Shown here: piece by piece, positions 40,222 to 49,671 of the stretch
Position numbering within the stretch: the stretch's first letter is position 1
How the letters are laid out: each line of letters opens with the position of its first letter
From: Sedimentisphaerales bacterium
GTDB taxonomy: Bacteria > Planctomycetota > Phycisphaerae > Sedimentisphaerales > SG8-4
Direction of reading: 5' to 3'
Assembly (NCBI GenBank): GCA_016928975.1
Contig: JAFGJR010000182.1
Span: 10,463 to 74,462, forward strand
DNA: 64,000 nt
Program-made: the position numbers and the translations under genes
Notes under the pieces: generated by a model
Told to the model about the DNA's origin: nothing
Databases searched by the model: none
The model's input: the letters and a program-made list of their open reading frames with translations, nothing else

Positions 40222-41208
40222 ATGGCTACCGGAAGAACATGGATCGGTCGCGTGGCAGTTGCACTGGTGACTGTGGGCTTGATTCTGTGCTGTGGTTGCC
40301 GGCACAAGACCGGCGTGCACGGTAAGCCCGACAGGCCGACGGTCGTGCTCGTGATGAAGTCCCTGGCCAACGAGTTCTTCAAGACGATGGAGGAGGGCGC
40401 CCGGGCCCACCACCAGCAGCATCCGGACCAGTACAACCTGCGAGTCGTGGGTATGAAGAACGAGACGGATGTGGCCGAGCAGATCGCGACCGTCGAGCTG
40501 ATCATCGCGCAAAAAGCGGACGCCATCGTCATTGCGCCCGCCGATTCCAAGGCGCTGGTGCCGATCTGCAAACGCGCCATGGACTCCGGCGTCATCGTGG
40601 TCAACATCGACAACAAGTTCGACGAGGCCGTGCTCAAGGACAAGAACGCCAAGATTCCCTTCGTCGGCCCGGACAACCGTAAAGGGGCGAGGTTGGCCGG
40701 CGAGTACCTGGCCAAGAAGCTCCAGCGGGGTGACAAGGTGGCGATCATCGAGGGCGCCCCGAACGCCTTCAACGGCATTCAGCGAAAGCTCGGCTTCGAG
40801 GACGCGATGAACGCCGCCGGGATGAACATCATCAGCTCCCAGACCGGCTACTGGGAGACGGACAAGGCCCAGCCGGTCGCCTCCGCGATGGTCAACGAGC
40901 ACCCGGACCTCAAGGCGCTTCTTTGTGCCAACGACAGTATGGCTCTCGGGGCGGTGGCGGCAGTGCGCGAGGCGGGCAAGCAGGACAGCATCTACGTGAT
41001 CGGGTTCGACAACATCGCCGCTACACAACGGCTGCTCAAGGAAGGCAGGATCCTCTGCACGGTGGACCAGCACGCCGACAAGCTCGCGCTGTTCGGCATC
41101 GAGTACTCGCTGGAGATGCTCAAGGGCAGCGCTCAGCCGGCCGACAAGGAGACGCCGGTCGATCTGGTCACGGCCGAAACGCTCCAGGGGTCCGCGCAGA
41201 AACGATGA
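40222..41208 (+). CDS. rbsB: Ribose-type ABC transporter substrate-binding lipoprotein
   Basis: The 328-residue protein has a lipoprotein-like signal (VGLILCCGC) and a type I periplasmic binding domain: VVLVMKSLANEFFKTMEEGA, ADAIVIAPADSKALVPICKRA, VGPDNRKGARLAGEYLAKKL and VIGFDNIAATQRLLKEG. This is the RbsB/XylF-like sugar-binding family. GGAG precedes the ATG. The ATPase gene begins within its stop codon. Ribose as ligand is inferred from the neighbouring nucleoside hydrolase and ribokinase. Confidence 0.85.
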   Translation: MATGRTWIGRVAVALVTVGLILCCGCRHKTGVHGKPDRPTVVLVMKSLANEFFKTMEEGARAHHQQHPDQYNLRVVGMKNETDVAEQIATVELIIAQKADAIVIAPADSKALVPICKRAMDSGVIVVNIDNKFDEAVLKDKNAKIPFVGPDNRKGARLAGEYLAKKLQRGDKVAIIEGAPNAFNGIQRKLGFEDAMNAAGMNIISSQTGYWETDKAQPVASAMVNEHPDLKALLCANDSMALGAVAAVREAGKQDSIYVIGFDNIAATQRLLKEGRILCTVDQHADKLALFGIEYSLEMLKGSAQPADKETPVDLVTAETLQGSAQKR

Positions 41209-42752
41209 TGGAGTCCGCGACCGACAAGCTTCTTACGGTGACGAGCGTCGACAAGGCCTTTCCGGGTGTGCAGGCGCTGTCGTCCGTCGATTTCGAGTTG
41301 CTTGGCGGCGAGGTGCATGCCCTCGTCGGGGAGAACGGAGCGGGCAAGAGCACGTTGACCCGAATCATCGCGGGAGTGGAGACACCCGACGCCGGACAGA
41401 TGTCTCTGGCAGGTCAGCCCTATCAGCCGAAGTCGCGAACGGAGGCGGAGGCCCACGGCGTTCGCATGGTCATGCAGGAGCTGAACCTGATCGGAAACCT
41501 GACCGTCGCGGAGAACATCTTCATCGAGCGGCTGCCGAGCCGGCTCGGATTCATCGACTACAGAAGGCTCCACCAGGCGGCGAGGGAGGCGATGGCCAGA
41601 GTCGGTCTGGAGGGGGTGGACCCTGCTACGCCAGTGCGCTCGTTGGGCGTCGGACGTCAGCAGATGGTGGAGATCGCGGCGGGATTGTCCCGCCGGTGCC
41701 GGGTGCTCGCTCTCGATGAGCCCACCGCCTCGCTGACCGACAGCGAAGTGTCGCTGCTGTTCTCCCAGATTCGCCGGCTCAAGGCTGACGGGGTCGGCGT
41801 CATCTACATCTCACATCGCATCGAAGAGGTGTTGAGCATCGCCGACCGCATCACGATCCTGCGGGACGGCAAGGGAGTGGCGACGCATTCGACTCGCCAG
41901 GTCGATGCGGACGCGGTGATCCGCCTGATGGTCGGCCGGGACTTGCAGCGCGAGCACCTGGCGCCGCCGGGCGCGGGGGGCAAACCGGCCCTTCGCGTCG
42001 TAGGGCTCACTCGCGGCGACAAAGTCCGCGATGTGTCCTTCGAAGCGCATTGCGGCGAGATCCTGGGCATCGCCGGGCTCATGGGGTCCGGCCGGACGGA
42101 AACGATGCGCGCCGTCTTCGGCGCCGATCCACCGGAATCGGGAAGGGTGTACCTGCACGGCAGTGATCGGCCCACGCGTATCCGCACGCCGAGCGACGCC
42201 GTCCGCAATCGAATTGCTCTGTTGACGGAGGACCGCAAGGAGCAGGGCTTGTTTCTCCCGCTTCCCGTGCGGGCGAATATCTCCATCACCCGGCTGCGTG
42301 ACGTGAGCCGGCTGGGTTGGATGAAGCCCCTTCGGGAGCGGCAGGTGGCCCGCCGGTACATCGATTCTCTGGGGATCCGGGCCTGGTCCACGGAGCAGCC
42401 CGTCGGGCAGCTCAGCGGCGGGAATCAGCAGAAGGTGGTGATCGCCAAGTGGCTGTACCGGGACTGCGACGTTCTCATCTTCGACGAGCCGACCCGCGGC
42501 ATCGACGTCGGGGCCAAGTTCGAGATCTACCGGATGCTGCGCGAGCTGGCCGGGCGGGGCAAGGCGATCTTGTTCGTCTCCTCCGACCTCAAGGAGCTTA
42601 TGGCCCTGTGTCACCGGATTCTCGTCATGTCCGCCGGCCGTGTGGCGGGTGTTTTCGAGCGGGGGCAATGGAGCGAGCAGGTCATCACCGCCGCCGCGTT
42701 CAGCGGGTACGTCAGAGCTCCGGTCACAAGCCAATCAGGGGAAGGATCGTGA
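41205..42752 (+). CDS. rbsA: Ribose-type ABC transporter ATP-binding protein (two nucleotide-binding domains)
   Basis: The protein is about 515 residues with two ABC domains. The first has GENGAGKSTLTRI, LGVGRQQMVEIAAGL and LALDEPTASLT. The second has GLMGSGRTETMRAVFG (a degenerate Walker A, normal for RbsA), QLSGGNQQKVVIAKWL and LIFDEPTRGIDVGAK. It energises import with the permease encoded next. ATG 41205 overlaps the stop of the binding-protein gene, indicating coupled translation. Confidence 0.9.
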   Translation: MMESATDKLLTVTSVDKAFPGVQALSSVDFELLGGEVHALVGENGAGKSTLTRIIAGVETPDAGQMSLAGQPYQPKSRTEAEAHGVRMVMQELNLIGNLTVAENIFIERLPSRLGFIDYRRLHQAAREAMARVGLEGVDPATPVRSLGVGRQQMVEIAAGLSRRCRVLALDEPTASLTDSEVSLLFSQIRRLKADGVGVIYISHRIEEVLSIADRITILRDGKGVATHSTRQVDADAVIRLMVGRDLQREHLAPPGAGGKPALRVVGLTRGDKVRDVSFEAHCGEILGIAGLMGSGRTETMRAVFGADPPESGRVYLHGSDRPTRIRTPSDAVRNRIALLTEDRKEQGLFLPLPVRANISITRLRDVSRLGWMKPLRERQVARRYIDSLGIRAWSTEQPVGQLSGGNQQKVVIAKWLYRDCDVLIFDEPTRGIDVGAKFEIYRMLRELAGRGKAILFVSSDLKELMALCHRILVMSAGRVAGVFERGQWSEQVITAAAFSGYVRAPVTSQSGEGS

Positions 42753-42753
42753 C

Positions 42754-43734
42754 GTGGATGAAGTGAGCCGAACCGGCAGAATCGATCTCAGGAGGCTGGC
42801 CGCCGACTATCTCGGCATGGCGGCGGCGCTGGCGTTGCTGGTCATCATCTTCGGTGCCACCGCCGAGAATTTCTTCAGCAGAGCGACGTTTCTGACGATC
42901 TCCAATCAGATTCCCGACGCGACGGTAGTGGCCGTGGGGATGACCTTTGTCCTGGTCATCGCGGGTATCGATCTGTCGGTGGGCTCGGTCATGGCGCTGG
43001 CGGGCGCGGTGCTTGGCGTTTTGCTGATCCACTGGGGCCTGCCTCTGTCCGTGGCGGTCCTCGCGTGCCTGATTGTCGGCGTGGTCTGTGGGGCCGCCAA
43101 CGGGCTGATCGTCATTCGCTGGAAGCTCCCTTCGTTCATCGTCACGCTGGGCATGCTCGAAGTGGCCCGCGGCGCCGCGTATCTGGTGACGGGGTCTCGC
43201 ACGGTGTACGTGGGCGGGCCGATCGAGGTGGTCACAGCGACCTCCCTCTTCGGCCTGTCGCTGCCTTTTCTGCTGGCGATCCTCGTCGTCATCGCCGGCC
43301 AACTCGTGCTTTCGCGGACGGTGTTCGGGAGGTACCTGGTGGCGATCGGGACGAACGAGGAGGCGGTCCGGCTGTCGGGCATCGACCCTCGGCCGTACAA
43401 GGTGGCGGTCTTCGTGATTTCCGGCCTGCTCTGTGCGGTCGGCGCCGTGATCCAGACGGCCCGGATGTCCTCGGCGAATCCCAATACCGCGATCGGGTTC
43501 GAGCTGCAGGTGATCGCCGCCGTGGTGATCGGGGGGACCAGCTTGATGGGGGGCCGGGGCTCGGTCGTCAGCTCCTTTTTCGGTGTCCTGATCATCGCCG
43601 TCCTCGGGGCCGGCCTGGCCCAGGTGGGGGCCCAGGAGTCCACCAAGCGCCTGATCACCGGCTGTGTCATCGTCGCCGCCGTGATTCTCGACCAGTACCG
43701 CCACCGCGTCGCGAAGAGTCCCAAACGTGCCTGA
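42754..43734 (+). CDS. rbsC: Ribose-type ABC transporter permease
   Basis: The 326-residue membrane protein of the BPD_transp_2 family has about nine helices, with the family-typical VAVGMTFVLVIAGIDLSVGS, GMLEVARGAAYLVTG and AVVIGGTSLMGGRGSV. It forms the inner-membrane channel of the sugar importer. GTG 42754 is selected because GGGGAAGGA lies seven bases upstream and the codon is just behind the ATPase stop. Confidence 0.9.
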   Translation: MDEVSRTGRIDLRRLAADYLGMAAALALLVIIFGATAENFFSRATFLTISNQIPDATVVAVGMTFVLVIAGIDLSVGSVMALAGAVLGVLLIHWGLPLSVAVLACLIVGVVCGAANGLIVIRWKLPSFIVTLGMLEVARGAAYLVTGSRTVYVGGPIEVVTATSLFGLSLPFLLAILVVIAGQLVLSRTVFGRYLVAIGTNEEAVRLSGIDPRPYKVAVFVISGLLCAVGAVIQTARMSSANPNTAIGFELQVIAAVVIGGTSLMGGRGSVVSSFFGVLIIAVLGAGLAQVGAQESTKRLITGCVIVAAVILDQYRHRVAKSPKRA

Positions 43735-43815
43735 CGGCCCTATCTGTGAACGGCCAATGCTCGGAATCCGCCCGCCAAGGGTCGATTTTTGTCTTACGAA
43801 TCTCCAATTGTTTTC

Positions 43816-43844
43816 TTGACACGGTCCTGCTGGCACGCCATAAT
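43816..43844 (+). promoter_or_regulatory. Sigma70 promoter of the FHA-GAF gene
   Basis: TTGACA at 43816-43821 and CATAAT at 43839-43844 with 17-base spacing, 37 bases before the start codon. Confidence 0.8.
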
Positions 43845-43881
43845 GAGATACTAACAAGAACCCGGATGCGGAGATACAACG

Positions 43882-44763
43882 ATGCGTCTGGTACTGAAAC
43901 AAAAGGATGGGGAAGTCAGGGAGTATCAGTTCGCGCAGGGTCCGATCCACATCGGCAGGGCCGCGGACAGTCACGTTCTATTGGCTGATCGAGCCGTCTC
44001 CAAGAAGCACGCGATCATCGTCTGCAATGGCGAGGGCAATTGGACGGTTCAGGACCTGGATTCCGCCAACAAGACCTACCTCAACGGTCAGGCAGTCCGC
44101 CTGGCGCCGATCAAGACGGGCGATGCGATCCGGATCACGGAGTTCACGATCGAGGTCAATCTCGACGAGAAACCTGCGGCGGAGCACGTGGAGGAGTTCG
44201 AGGACACTCTGAACCTGGAAGCAGGTCTGGCAACCCCGGTGCACGAGACGGTCGTAAGGAAACCGGACGCCGGACACGCCCCTGCGATGCGACTGCCGGC
44301 CAAGCGGCTCACCGATTTTCTCCAGGCCTGTGACATGATCTGCAAGGGCAAGAACATCGAGGACCTGCTGGTCGCGTTGTTGAACATCTCGCTGAAGCAG
44401 TTCAGCGCTTTCCATACGTGGTGTGCCTTGCGGGAGCAGCCGAGCGGCCCCATGACGTATCATGCGGGCAAGCGCCGGGACGGTCATCCCGTAGAGCTCG
44501 GCGACCTCAAGCTGGCCGACAAGATCAACCAGGCGGTCGAGCGGGGCCAGTCGCTGGTCATGCCGAGGGTGGCCGCCGACCTGGAGGAGAAGGAGCGTAT
44601 CCGCTCGGCGTTGATCGTTGCAATCAATGCGCCGGCTGGTTGTTTCGGCGTCATCTACATCGACAATGCGATGGTCCACGACCACTACACGCTTGGGGAT
44701 CTGGACTATTTGATGCTCGTGGCCATCCACACGGCGACCACGCTCAATCGCGTCCTGACGTAG
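43882..44763 (+). CDS. FHA domain-GAF domain signalling protein
   Basis: The 293-residue protein has an N-terminal FHA domain (about 1-95: GPIHIGRAADSHVLLADRAV, SKKHAIIV, NKTYLNGQAV) with the conserved GR, S-x-x-H and N residues that bind phosphothreonine. A linker leads to a GAF-like domain (about 145-290: LPAKRLTDFLQACDMICKGK ... FGVIYIDN). This pairing resembles phosphorylation-dependent regulators; it could read signals from Ser/Thr kinases such as the WD40 kinase encoded at 25009-28272. It has its own near-consensus promoter and no partner gene. Confidence 0.82.
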   Translation: MRLVLKQKDGEVREYQFAQGPIHIGRAADSHVLLADRAVSKKHAIIVCNGEGNWTVQDLDSANKTYLNGQAVRLAPIKTGDAIRITEFTIEVNLDEKPAAEHVEEFEDTLNLEAGLATPVHETVVRKPDAGHAPAMRLPAKRLTDFLQACDMICKGKNIEDLLVALLNISLKQFSAFHTWCALREQPSGPMTYHAGKRRDGHPVELGDLKLADKINQAVERGQSLVMPRVAADLEEKERIRSALIVAINAPAGCFGVIYIDNAMVHDHYTLGDLDYLMLVAIHTATTLNRVLT

Positions 44764-44871
44764 CCGCCCAGCGCCGTCGGGACAATCCCCGATTCTTCGG
44801 GGGGGAATTCGCGTGGTCTGGACATCGTGCCCCGATTCGGACGTTCTGCGACGTTTCCCGAGTGTTTCCTA

Positions 44872-44900
44872 TTGACGTGCCTGCGTCCCTGTAATATAAT
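44872..44900 (+). promoter_or_regulatory. Sigma70 promoter of the FG-GAP/dockerin gene
   Basis: TTGACG at 44872-44877 and a perfect TATAAT at 44895-44900 with 17-base spacing. Transcription from near 44907 leaves a leader of about 95 bases. Confidence 0.8.
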
Positions 44901-45002
44901 AATGAAATCATGGAGGAGGTGGAGAAGAAGGCTCTTCATGTCTTGTTTCGGCCCGCGAGCAGCGACTCGGACGGGTCCACTCTTATTGGAGGAAGGATGA
45001 CG

Positions 45003-46190
45003 ATGAGGTACGCGAGATTGTCAATAGCGGTATTTCTGGCGGTCGCCTGTGTTGGCCTGCCGGCGTTGGCGGACGAGACGGCGATCAATCTGGGACCTGA
45101 GGAACTCGTGAAGGCCGACGGCAGTGACATCGTTGTGCCCGGCTATTCCGTCCCGTCCTTCGAGGACTGGAACGGGGATCACCTTCAGGACCTCATCGTC
45201 GGCGAAGGCGGCAGCGGCTTCGACGGCAAAGTGCGCGTGTATCTGAACGTCGGGACGGAATCCGATCCGTGCTTCACCGGCTTTTTCTACGCGCGGTATG
45301 CGAACGGTGAGGACCTGACCTGCACGCCCCAGGGCTGCCTGGGGTGTTTTCCACGCGTCGTGTACTGGGATGAGGACAACCGCAAGGATCTGCTCGTCGG
45401 CCTGGCGGACGGCACCGCGAAAGTCTTCCTGAACGTCGCCAGCGCCAACGAGCCGGCGTTCGATGGCGGCCAGAACGTCATGGTCGGCAATGAATCGGCC
45501 TACTGGCTCGACACCGGCTCGCGGGCCACACCGGACCTGGTCCACTGGAACGACGACGGGATGCTCGACATCGTCTCCGGCGGCCTGGATGGCCTGATTC
45601 ACGTCTACTACAACTGCGGCTGTGGAGGCGCCATCCCGCCGCACTTCTTCTACTGCCCGCCCGACGGCGCCTACGTGCAGGAGAACAACCGCGACCTGCA
45701 AGTGCCCGCCGGACGTTCCAGCCCGGTGGTCGTGGACGCCGACGGGGACGGCAAGAAGGACCTGCTCTCCGGAAACACCGACGGCATGATCTTCTTCTAC
45801 AAGAACGTCGGCCTGGATTCGCTTCCGGCGTTCTCCGGCTATTCCCTCGTCAAATCGAACGGCCAGCCCATCGATCTGGCCGGCTCGCTCCGCTCCCGTC
45901 CCGCCGTCTGCTACTGGACCGGCACCGGCCGGTTCGGCCCCAGGGACGGCTACTGGGACCTGCTCGTCGGGTACGGCGACGGCAAAGTCCGCCTCTATCG
46001 CGGCATTGCGAAGACGGGCGATTTCGATGCGGATGGCGAGCTTGACGCGGACGACTTCACGTTCCTGGTCAAGGCTCTGGACCAGCCAATCCCGCCGGAA
46101 GGGACTGCCGCCGACCTCAATGGCGACGGTGCCGTGGATGATCTCGACTTGCGTCTCTTCGCCGATCTCTGGCTGGCCGCACACAAGTAG
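45003..46190 (+). CDS. Exported FG-GAP/VCBS-repeat protein with C-terminal dockerin-type module
   Basis: The protein is about 395 residues with a Sec signal (LSIAVFLAVACVGLPALA). FG-GAP/VCBS propeller repeats follow, each with a calcium-loop-like D-x-D/N-x-D (EDWNGDHLQDLIVGEG, VDADGDGKKDLLSGN, YWDEDNRKDLLVG). The last 55 residues have two dockerin-type loops, GDFDADGELDADDF and ADLNGDGAVDDLDL. No cohesin is known to me for planctomycete dockerin-like tails, which may serve another anchoring role. GGAGGAAGG precedes ATG 45003 (ATG 44997 is an alternative). A frame beginning at 44910 is open but lacks a signal start. Confidence 0.85.
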   Translation: MRYARLSIAVFLAVACVGLPALADETAINLGPEELVKADGSDIVVPGYSVPSFEDWNGDHLQDLIVGEGGSGFDGKVRVYLNVGTESDPCFTGFFYARYANGEDLTCTPQGCLGCFPRVVYWDEDNRKDLLVGLADGTAKVFLNVASANEPAFDGGQNVMVGNESAYWLDTGSRATPDLVHWNDDGMLDIVSGGLDGLIHVYYNCGCGGAIPPHFFYCPPDGAYVQENNRDLQVPAGRSSPVVVDADGDGKKDLLSGNTDGMIFFYKNVGLDSLPAFSGYSLVKSNGQPIDLAGSLRSRPAVCYWTGTGRFGPRDGYWDLLVGYGDGKVRLYRGIAKTGDFDADGELDADDFTFLVKALDQPIPPEGTAADLNGDGAVDDLDLRLFADLWLAAHK

Positions 46191-46199
46191 TCGCTGGTT

Positions 46200-46778
46200 T
46201 CATCGCGCCCCCTGGCGTGCGTTGTAGATGAGTCCGCCGGTCCAGGCGTACTGGCGAAGGATATCCCGGGCCTCCTCGCGCAGCACGTCGCGGAGCACCT
46301 CGATCCCGCGTTTGCGCAGCTCGCCCACCCAGTCGGCCGGCTTGGCGCCCTCGTCGAATCCGATCTCGCAGGCGTCCTCGCCCCGCGCCCCGCAGACAAC
46401 GCGCCGAACGCCCGACCACGGAATCGCCCCCAGGCACATCGCGCAAGGCTCGGCGCTGGTCACCAGCTCATACACCGCCGTACTACCGCCGAGATCGTAG
46501 TGTCCCACCGCCTGCTGCGCCGTCGCGATAGCGACCATCTCCGCATGGGCCAGCGAGCAATTCGACGCCTCCACCAGATTGACGCCCACGCCGACAACCC
46601 ATCCGCTGTCAGCTTCAAACACCGCCGCCCCGAACGGCCCGCCCGTCCGCCGCTCGATATTCATCTTCGACAGCCCGATCACAAACCGCATCCGGGCCTC
46701 AACCGTCGTGAGCCCGCCGCCTCTCTCCGCGACCATCGCCTCGATCCACTCTGGCAACCGAATCTCAATCGTCGTCAT
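46200..46778 (-). CDS. Nucleoside/guanine deaminase-like zinc enzyme (CDA superfamily)
   Basis: The 192-residue cytidine-deaminase-fold enzyme has zinc ligands in SLAHAEMVAIATAQ (HAE, His ligand and catalytic Glu) and SAEPCAMCLGAI (PCxxC). This matches the guanine deaminase/TadA-like group; the N-terminal 50 residues and the C-terminal tail point to a nucleoside or guanine deaminase, not TadA. ATG 46778 has GAGG seven bases upstream. It is divergent from the ankyrin lipoprotein gene and convergent with the FG-GAP gene. Confidence 0.82.
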   Translation of the reverse strand: MTTIEIRLPEWIEAMVAERGGGLTTVEARMRFVIGLSKMNIERRTGGPFGAAVFEADSGWVVGVGVNLVEASNCSLAHAEMVAIATAQQAVGHYDLGGSTAVYELVTSAEPCAMCLGAIPWSGVRRVVCGARGEDACEIGFDEGAKPADWVGELRKRGIEVLRDVLREEARDILRQYAWTGGLIYNARQGAR

Positions 46779-46978
46779 CCACAACCTCATTCCTTGTCTC
46801 AAGTTCCGTCGCTCCCCCTTGTCCGGGCACGCTATCATGGTAAACCTCAACAGCCCGCCGGGCAAGCCAATGTGGCTTCTCCGCCGAATTTCCACTTCGC
46901 CGGCCGTTACTTTTCCCGCCGCAAGTGCCTATAATGAAGGAACTGGCGACATGTAATCTACGCAGGAGGAAACAGGAA

Positions 46979-49045
46979 GTGAAAACGAGAGTACTGCTGT
47001 CCGTGATGCTCACGGCCGTCCTTCTCGCCGGCGGCTGCAAGAAATGGCCCCGTCAGAGCGGTAACTCCCTGTGGCAGGCGGCCCGCGCCGACGACGTGGA
47101 ACGTGTACGACGATTGCTGGACCATGGCGACAATCCCAACATACGGGACTCCGATGGTATCACGCCTCTGCACGTGGCTGCCTCGCACGGACATCTCCCT
47201 CTGGCGCAACTGCTCCTGAGTTATCGCGCCGATGTCAATGTTGCCAACAAGTACGGGGTCACGCCATTGCACGTGGCGGCGCGCAGCAGCCCCAAGGCAC
47301 TAATCGAACTGCTCATTGACCACGGGGCCGACGTCAATGCCAGAACAACCGGAGAGCAGGCCGGCGGCTCCACGGCGCTCCACGCTGCGATTCGCGCACG
47401 CCGTGCGGAGATTGTGTCAATACTTATCGCCCGTGACGCGGATCTGGACGCCTTAGACAACGCAGGTCGGGCCCCTGTCGACAGGGCGGCAGAACATGAT
47501 TACGGGGAGATGGTGCAACTCCTGCTGGGTGCGCGTGCAAAGGTCACTCTCAGTTCGGCCGTCTATCTCGGGGACATGGAGAAGGCCAAGGACGCTATCG
47601 AACATGGAGCCAACGTCGGGGCAGCAGGCGGTACTGACGTGCACATTGCCGCTCGACATGGCGATGCCAATATGGTTAGCCTTCTCATCACCGCCGGCGC
47701 AGATTTGAACGGCGCACCGGACTACAGTTGGCCACCGCTATACATGGCAGTCGCCAAGGGCCACATCCGCGCAGCAGAGATGTTGATCGAGGCCGGTGCC
47801 GATACCAGCACTGCTCCAAGCCGGTGGCCGCTACTGCATGAGGCCATATATAGAGGCCAAATAGAGATCGTCCGCCTGCTCCTGGCGAAGGGCGCCGACG
47901 TGAACCTCCGGAGGCGTGATGGTGTGTCGCCTCTATATGAGGCAGCGCGCAGAGGCGACTTGGGAATCGTACAATTCCTCTTGGATCGCGGCGCCGATCT
48001 GAACTTGGCGGATGAACGAGGCAGCAAGCCAATACATGCTGGCGTGTGTGACAAGGCCACGTTGGAACTGCTCATCGCCAACGGAGCGGACGTAAATGCG
48101 AGAGATGACACTGGACGTACTCCTTTGCACATCGTGTTCGTGCATGGCCACTGGAAAGAGGGTGACGCGAGTGAACCTGTCGACGTGGTGGAGTCTCTTA
48201 TCGCGCATGGCGCCGATGTGAATGCGGCCGATAGGAACGGCGACACTCCCCTCCATCTGGCGGCTAGGCGTGGGTGCACGCGCAGCCTGGAACTCCTCAT
48301 CGCCCGGGGGGCCGACATCAACGCACGAAACAAGGGCATCAACAATTACTTCGTTCGGGAACCTGCCGACCAGACCCCTCTGATGCTGGCAATTGACCGT
48401 GGTGCGTTTGATGCGGCCAATGTGTTGATTGCGAGGGGTGCAGACGTCAACGCGCAGGATGCTGCTGGGGCAACAGCTCTGCTGCAGGCCCTCGACCGTG
48501 AACGGGTGATCAAGAGATATGTCCTGGAGATGCCGTGGAGACGGCATCCTGACGGAGCGGTTGACAGGAAAGAGGCAGAGCGGGATACCGCTCGGCGCGA
48601 CGCTTATCGTCAGCTTGTGATGAAACTCCTCGATGTCGGGGCTGATCCCAACGCCAAGGATGAGGAAGGCAACGCGCCTCTGTACAACGCAGCGCGCGAC
48701 GGCGATGAGGAGTTGGCCAGATTGCTCGTGACCAAAGGTGCGGATGTCAATGCGCAGAGCAGCCGGGGCGCAACCGCGTTGCACCAGGCTGCATACAAGT
48801 CCAAGGGCATCACTGAGCTGCTCCTGGTGCATGGGGCGACCATCGATGCGCGGGATCGGCAGGGGGACACGCCGTTGCACAATGCTTCTTTCAAGGGCCA
48901 GGCGGATGTCGTCACGCTCCTGTTGAGCAAGGGCGCCGACCCCAACGCCAGAAACCGTGCCAGCCAGACGCCTCTCGACAAAGCCATGCGCCGGGGACAG
49001 AAGAAGGTCATTGAATTGCTCAGCAAGCACGGGGCGAGGGAATAG
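46979..49045 (+). CDS. Ankyrin-repeat lipoprotein
   Basis: The 688-residue protein has a lipoprotein signal (VMLTAVLLAGGC, cysteine near residue 20); nearly all the rest is ankyrin repeats. Some 16-18 units of about 33 residues are visible, with the consensus G-x-TPLHxAA ... LLLxxGADVN (for example DGITPLHVAASHGHLPLAQ, QGDTPLHNASFKGQADVV). GTG 46979 is chosen because AGGAGGA lies eight bases upstream and the signal follows directly. Ankyrin lipoproteins probably mediate protein binding at the envelope; no partner is evident. Confidence 0.85.
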   Translation: MKTRVLLSVMLTAVLLAGGCKKWPRQSGNSLWQAARADDVERVRRLLDHGDNPNIRDSDGITPLHVAASHGHLPLAQLLLSYRADVNVANKYGVTPLHVAARSSPKALIELLIDHGADVNARTTGEQAGGSTALHAAIRARRAEIVSILIARDADLDALDNAGRAPVDRAAEHDYGEMVQLLLGARAKVTLSSAVYLGDMEKAKDAIEHGANVGAAGGTDVHIAARHGDANMVSLLITAGADLNGAPDYSWPPLYMAVAKGHIRAAEMLIEAGADTSTAPSRWPLLHEAIYRGQIEIVRLLLAKGADVNLRRRDGVSPLYEAARRGDLGIVQFLLDRGADLNLADERGSKPIHAGVCDKATLELLIANGADVNARDDTGRTPLHIVFVHGHWKEGDASEPVDVVESLIAHGADVNAADRNGDTPLHLAARRGCTRSLELLIARGADINARNKGINNYFVREPADQTPLMLAIDRGAFDAANVLIARGADVNAQDAAGATALLQALDRERVIKRYVLEMPWRRHPDGAVDRKEAERDTARRDAYRQLVMKLLDVGADPNAKDEEGNAPLYNAARDGDEELARLLVTKGADVNAQSSRGATALHQAAYKSKGITELLLVHGATIDARDRQGDTPLHNASFKGQADVVTLLLSKGADPNARNRASQTPLDKAMRRGQKKVIELLSKHGARE

Positions 49046-49135
49046 CTGATTGCTGGCTGTTTGGCGAGACGATATTGTGTCGGTGGGATAGAGAGGCATG
49101 GAATGTCTGTCGATTCGGGCTGGAAAGGGATGGCT

Positions 49136-49459
49136 ATGATGCGTCGATACCTGGGGATCGTTGGGATCGTGGTTGGGGTGCTGGCGGTGATCGCGCTGGC
49201 GGGGGCAAGCGGGGCGGGGCCGGAGGGTGGGCTGTGGGAGTATGGGATCTTTCGGGGGGAGGGGGTGTGGACCTGGTATGGGTCGCGCGAGGCGGTGGAC
49301 AACGCGGATGCGGGGCAGTTCGCCTCGGCGATCCAGGCGACCTACTCGCAGAAGGGGACGGAACTGGAGGCGAACGTGCTCAACGCTCTGGCGGCACGGG
49401 GCTGGGAGGTCGTCGCGACGCCAGAGAAGAACAAGTACGTGCTCCGGCGGCGGAAGTAG
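49136..49459 (+). CDS. Small exported protein with a DUF4177-like C-terminus
   Basis: The protein is about 107 residues with an N-terminal hydrophobic segment (IVGIVVGVLAVIALAGASG), probably a signal peptide. The rest, WEYGIFRGEGVWTWYG to LNALAARGWEVVATP and YVLRRRK, resembles the short DUF4177-like fold in which a LNxLGxxGWELV motif precedes a final strand. Function unknown. AAAGGGA lies just before; ATG 49136 or 49139 is the likely start. Confidence 0.6.
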   Translation: MMRRYLGIVGIVVGVLAVIALAGASGAGPEGGLWEYGIFRGEGVWTWYGSREAVDNADAGQFASAIQATYSQKGTELEANVLNALAARGWEVVATPEKNKYVLRRRK

Positions 49460-49551
49460 GCGGGCCCACGAGGGCCGATCTGCGCGAGCGTTGACATCCG
49501 GGACGGGGGGCTCTATGATGCCCCAGCCGTGGTTCTGATCGCAGTGACTTC

Positions 49552-49579
49552 GTGGAGACGCAAAATCTTGCGTCTCTAC
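49552..49579. repeat. 28-bp palindrome, copy 4
   Basis: Arms GTGGAGACGCAAAA and TCTTGCGTCTCTAC, two mismatches from the perfect palindrome. It lies in the 212-bp gap before mdh. Confidence 0.8.
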
Positions 49580-49671
49580 AGGAGATGCCCTTGCGGGCAC
49601 ACTGCGACCGGTGAGACGTGCGCTGGATTGTGACGCATGGGGCGTCAGGTACGATGGTTTGAGGGGCTGGG

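Noticed and set aside
44788..44803. CCCCGA-TTC-TTCGGGG hairpin after the FHA-GAF gene as an intrinsic terminator
   Set aside because: The stem is short and no T-run follows, so termination cannot be claimed.
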